From NCBI GenBank assembly GCA_013399305.1, contig VXAI01000018.1, positions 593,735 to 657,734 of the forward strand: a stretch of 64,000 bases of DNA, in the 5' to 3' direction. Both the position numbers and the translations under genes were made by a program. Below, piece by piece: positions 61,180 to 64,000 of this stretch (position 1 is the first letter of the stretch; every line of letters begins with the position of its first letter). The notes below the pieces were generated by a model. The model searched no databases. It was not told where the DNA came from and saw nothing but the letters and a program-made list of their open reading frames with translations. This stretch comes from Rostratula benghalensis. Its lineage: Eukaryota > Chordata > Aves > Charadriiformes > Rostratulidae.

Positions 61180-63107
61180 AAAGTTCTTTTGTTTATATAA
61201 ACAGCAAATTTTTTCACTACATGAGACCACTGTTACAAGACAGATATCTGATAAAATCAATAAATACTCAGGTCTATGGCTGTTTCTCTCTAATTGTTAA
61301 TGTTAGGGCAGGGCTTCCAAACTTTTCCCTCTGCAACCTCACAATCTAAAATTACTCGGGTGTTTTTCTCAATTTTAATAAATATATAGCCCCAGATATC
61401 ACAAAACCTGGTTTCATAACTTTTTCTTCTTGCAGCAATTATACGACAAAGGCAAGAAGCTCCTTCAGAGCCTCTCTTTATCGCAACTGCTTAGGACGCT
61501 GCTAAAGTTCATCACGGCACAGGGGCTGAAAAGAAAGAGACAGCAGTCAGCAAATTACCAAGCCACCAACAGGAAAGCCTTCATCTCAATATGGTCTCAA
61601 ATCTGACTTTCTTTTAATTCTGTCTGAGCAGGACAGTCTTTTTCCCATCATGTGATGGGTCAAAAATACATATACTTGTTAGAATGCGATTTTGATAGAA
61701 AGAGCAAAGGTCAGGGAATATGCTTTCATTATTCACCATAATAAGACTGAGACTTGTAGAAGAAAGATATTAATAGGACTCAAGAGGGAGTTGCTTGGCT
61801 CGGTGCTAGGGACAGTCCAGCTGTGCTGTGTGAAGGCAGGATGGGGCCAAGAGGCACAGCCTATGGGTACCCTGAGCCATCCAAAATCGTGAGGGATGCC
61901 CTGTGCCACAAGAGATGCTTCGCAAAGCAAGAAACCCCCCGGTACCCAGTGGGACTGGACTTGCAGCATCCTTGTTAGGAAGCCCAGAACTTTTACAGGG
62001 AAACCATGCAAACGTGAAACACCCCACTGCTCTAAGATCCAGAGACAAGGCAGATGACTGTCCCTCTCTCTCCTGTCACACATCCAGTGACAGGCAGCAA
62101 CGACCCCTCAGGCTTCAAGGACACACAGCTTGCACTTCAGAATATGGCAGAGAAAGGTGAAATACTCCTGTCAATCAGGTCTCCATGTCTCTCTCTTCTC
62201 TGATGAGCATGTGCTGTTGAGGCACACAATAAACATCACCTACCAGAACACATCACTGCTGGAAAAAATGAGGTGTAGAATTGCAAGATGGTTTTAGAAA
62301 CATCTATAGCTTTAACCTAAAGTACTGGTGTTTAATTGGCATAACAAGTGGAATTAAAAACAACTTACCCTGGGCAGGATTAGACTAAGGATTTTTAAAT
62401 GCTACTTGTTATGTCCTATTAAATACCGCTGTTGGGTTAATGTAGGTCTTGAGAAATTGTGGTATTGTAATGCTACCATGGCCTTGAAGACCCAAGCTTC
62501 CCAGGATACCTGTGCTGCAATTACCTCCATCTGCAGACTTCAAGTCGCAGAGGACCTGTCCTTTTTGGCTGCTCCCTCAAGGGTAGAATTTGAGATACTT
62601 TGGCAAACTGATAATACATCTTGCACCATTTCTGCCCAAGCTGTGCTTTTTCCTGCAAGATAAAGACTTAGGTTCCAAGGCCATCATTCTGGTACCTATC
62701 ACCACAGCCACAATTCACTTTAAATAGGCTTCTAGAGAAGCGAAAAATCAAGGTATTTTAAGTCTTTATATAAAACAGTAATTCCTTTCCTCAAGGACAG
62801 TATTTTATCTGCTGCATAATGAGATGAAGAAATCCCATCAGACTAAAGCAAGAGTTAAAAGCAGTGCAAAAACTGCTCCAGGTTCCCAAAAATCGTTCTA
62901 CATCTCTACAGTAAGGCCTCGGGAGATGGTTTCATCTTTCAGCATATAAAAGCCCTGCAGGCCTCTTTGAATATATAAATGGCCTAAAAACATAGGGAAA
63001 GCCACGTTCCTCCTGAGATTTTGTGTATCTGACTTCATTAGTGATCTGCACAAGGAAGATTTTCCAGAGCACCAAAACAATGGGAAATAAAAGCACGGAG
63101 TCGAGGG

Positions 63108-63150
63108 AAGAAGATTCCTTCTCTGTGAAAGAAGATTCCTTTCTCTATGA
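63108..63150 (+). repeat. 21-22 bp imperfect tandem pair
   Basis: Two adjacent units beginning AAGAAGATTCCTT, differing by one inserted T and one substitution. Confidence 0.85.
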
Positions 63151-64000
63151 ATGACTACTTCAGGGAAAGATGGTTCACGAAACAGTATTGTTATCTTTAA
63201 GATTGCTTTAGATGTGAAGGAGTCCAGGCATTCCCACTTCTTTTTAAGCAAAGCCATGAATATACACTGTGTGCTTGGTTCAGGCTGGTGTGAGGAAGCA
63301 AATCCAACACGGAGGTCATTCAGAAGTTGGTTATGGATCTCTCGAAACAACTTTTCTACAAGAACAGCAATAATGATATTATGAGCGCCAAACTCTCCAG
63401 CTGGAGACCCTGAGGTATTTTAGCTGAAGAATCTCTGCACCCAATTTTCAGCAGCCCTGCTATTCTGTAAGTCAACAACTTCCACAGACACCAATGTGTT
63501 CGATGGCCCTCAATTAAACCAGAGGCCAACTAGCCCCGGCTGGCTGAAATAGGCACCTAAAAATCACTCACTCCTATTAAAACTTCTGGCTTTAACATTT
63601 ATCATTTGCTTATAGCTTTCAAACGTCTGAAGACTGCAAAACTGGCACAAACCCAGCCTCCTGCAAGGTCACCACCATGTCCTCCCTGCAGCAGCATGCC
63701 ATGTCTCAACCTGAGTCAGGTGTAAACCCCACAATAAAACCTGCTTCTCCCTTCCTGAAAAATACTGTTTCCTCTTCAGGCTGCTACTCCAACACCAATG
63801 ATGGAGTTACTGGAGTCACCACAGACTTTTAACGGCTGAAGGGAACAGCCACACAGCAGCTCTGTTTGCAGCAAGCTTCTACCCTTGCCATAACTCAGGT
63901 GTGGAGGCGTTCTTCTCAGGATCTGCTTGGGGAATTTGCATGCAGGAGCTAATGTCTCCTCCCATGCATAAGGACAAAAATCATCAGCTACCACATCACA

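Larger units (their letters stand above)
59232..64000. other. Noncoding stretch, no gene seen
   Basis: No supported gene. It contains C16A11 (59260-59286), G10 (60079-60088), a TG/TA array (61151-61179) and an imperfect 21-bp tandem (63108-63150, unit AAGAAGATTCCTTCTCTGTGA). 60580-61400 is AT-rich unique sequence, possibly with an old amniote repeat scrap at 60635-60680. Frames near 61.7-62.2 kb and 62.9-63.4 kb are unrecognisable. Confidence 0.55.

Noticed and set aside
1..64000. CRISPR array, prophage, operon or other prokaryotic system
   Set aside because: No spaced direct repeats, no dense gene packing and no ribosome-binding-site pattern. CR1 elements identify the DNA as avian nuclear sequence.

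Overview
The window looks like bird nuclear DNA. The diagnostic evidence is a set of degraded CR1 LINE copies at about 4.6, 9.9, 17.6 and 22.5 kb. They show the CR1 3'-end signature (TCATAGAATGG..GGTTGGAAGGGACC in reverse orientation) and, in two copies, recognisable CR1 reverse-transcriptase C-terminal reading frames. A few very old MIR/CORE-SINE-like relics and an ancient foldback repeat fit a sauropsid genome. Species and locus cannot be named from the sequence alone.

I find no protein-coding gene, exon, tRNA, rRNA or known microRNA that I can defend. Open frames are short and low in complexity, and they occur in several frames at once where the DNA is GC-rich. The longest is 293 codons on the minus strand near 26.0-26.9 kb, and it sits where five or six frames are open. 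The window is best read as intergenic or deep-intronic sequence.

Layout: 1-4.6 kb is unique sequence with two 23-base A-runs and a MIR-like relic. 4.6-4.9 kb holds two abutting CR1 3' ends. 5.5 kb has a foldback repeat, and 8.5-8.9 kb a CpG-dense patch next to AT-rich sequence. 9.9 kb has a CR1 fragment. 10.4-19.3 kb has three CpG-rich patches, a forward CR1 at 17.6 kb and a strong G-quadruplex motif at 19.3 kb. 22.5-23.0 kb has the best CR1 copy, followed by a patch rich in homeodomain-type TAATTA/ATTA cores (23.1-23.5 kb) and a similar CpG plus TAATTA patch (24.9-25.3 kb). 28.4 kb has an 18-bp triplicate minisatellite and 31.3-31.5 kb a near-identical 98-bp tandem duplication. 40.5 kb has the clearest MIR relic, and 41.2 kb an AT-rich tract. 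50.6 and 56.1 kb have further MIR relics. 59.1-59.2 kb has two identical 14-bp X-box-like (RFX) motifs in inverted orientation, 75 bp apart.

Functionally, the window may carry cis-regulatory elements. The best candidates are the X-box pair, the CpG patches and the TAATTA clusters. All regulatory calls are inferences from motif and composition, because no alignment could be run. I found no evidence of a previously undescribed gene system.
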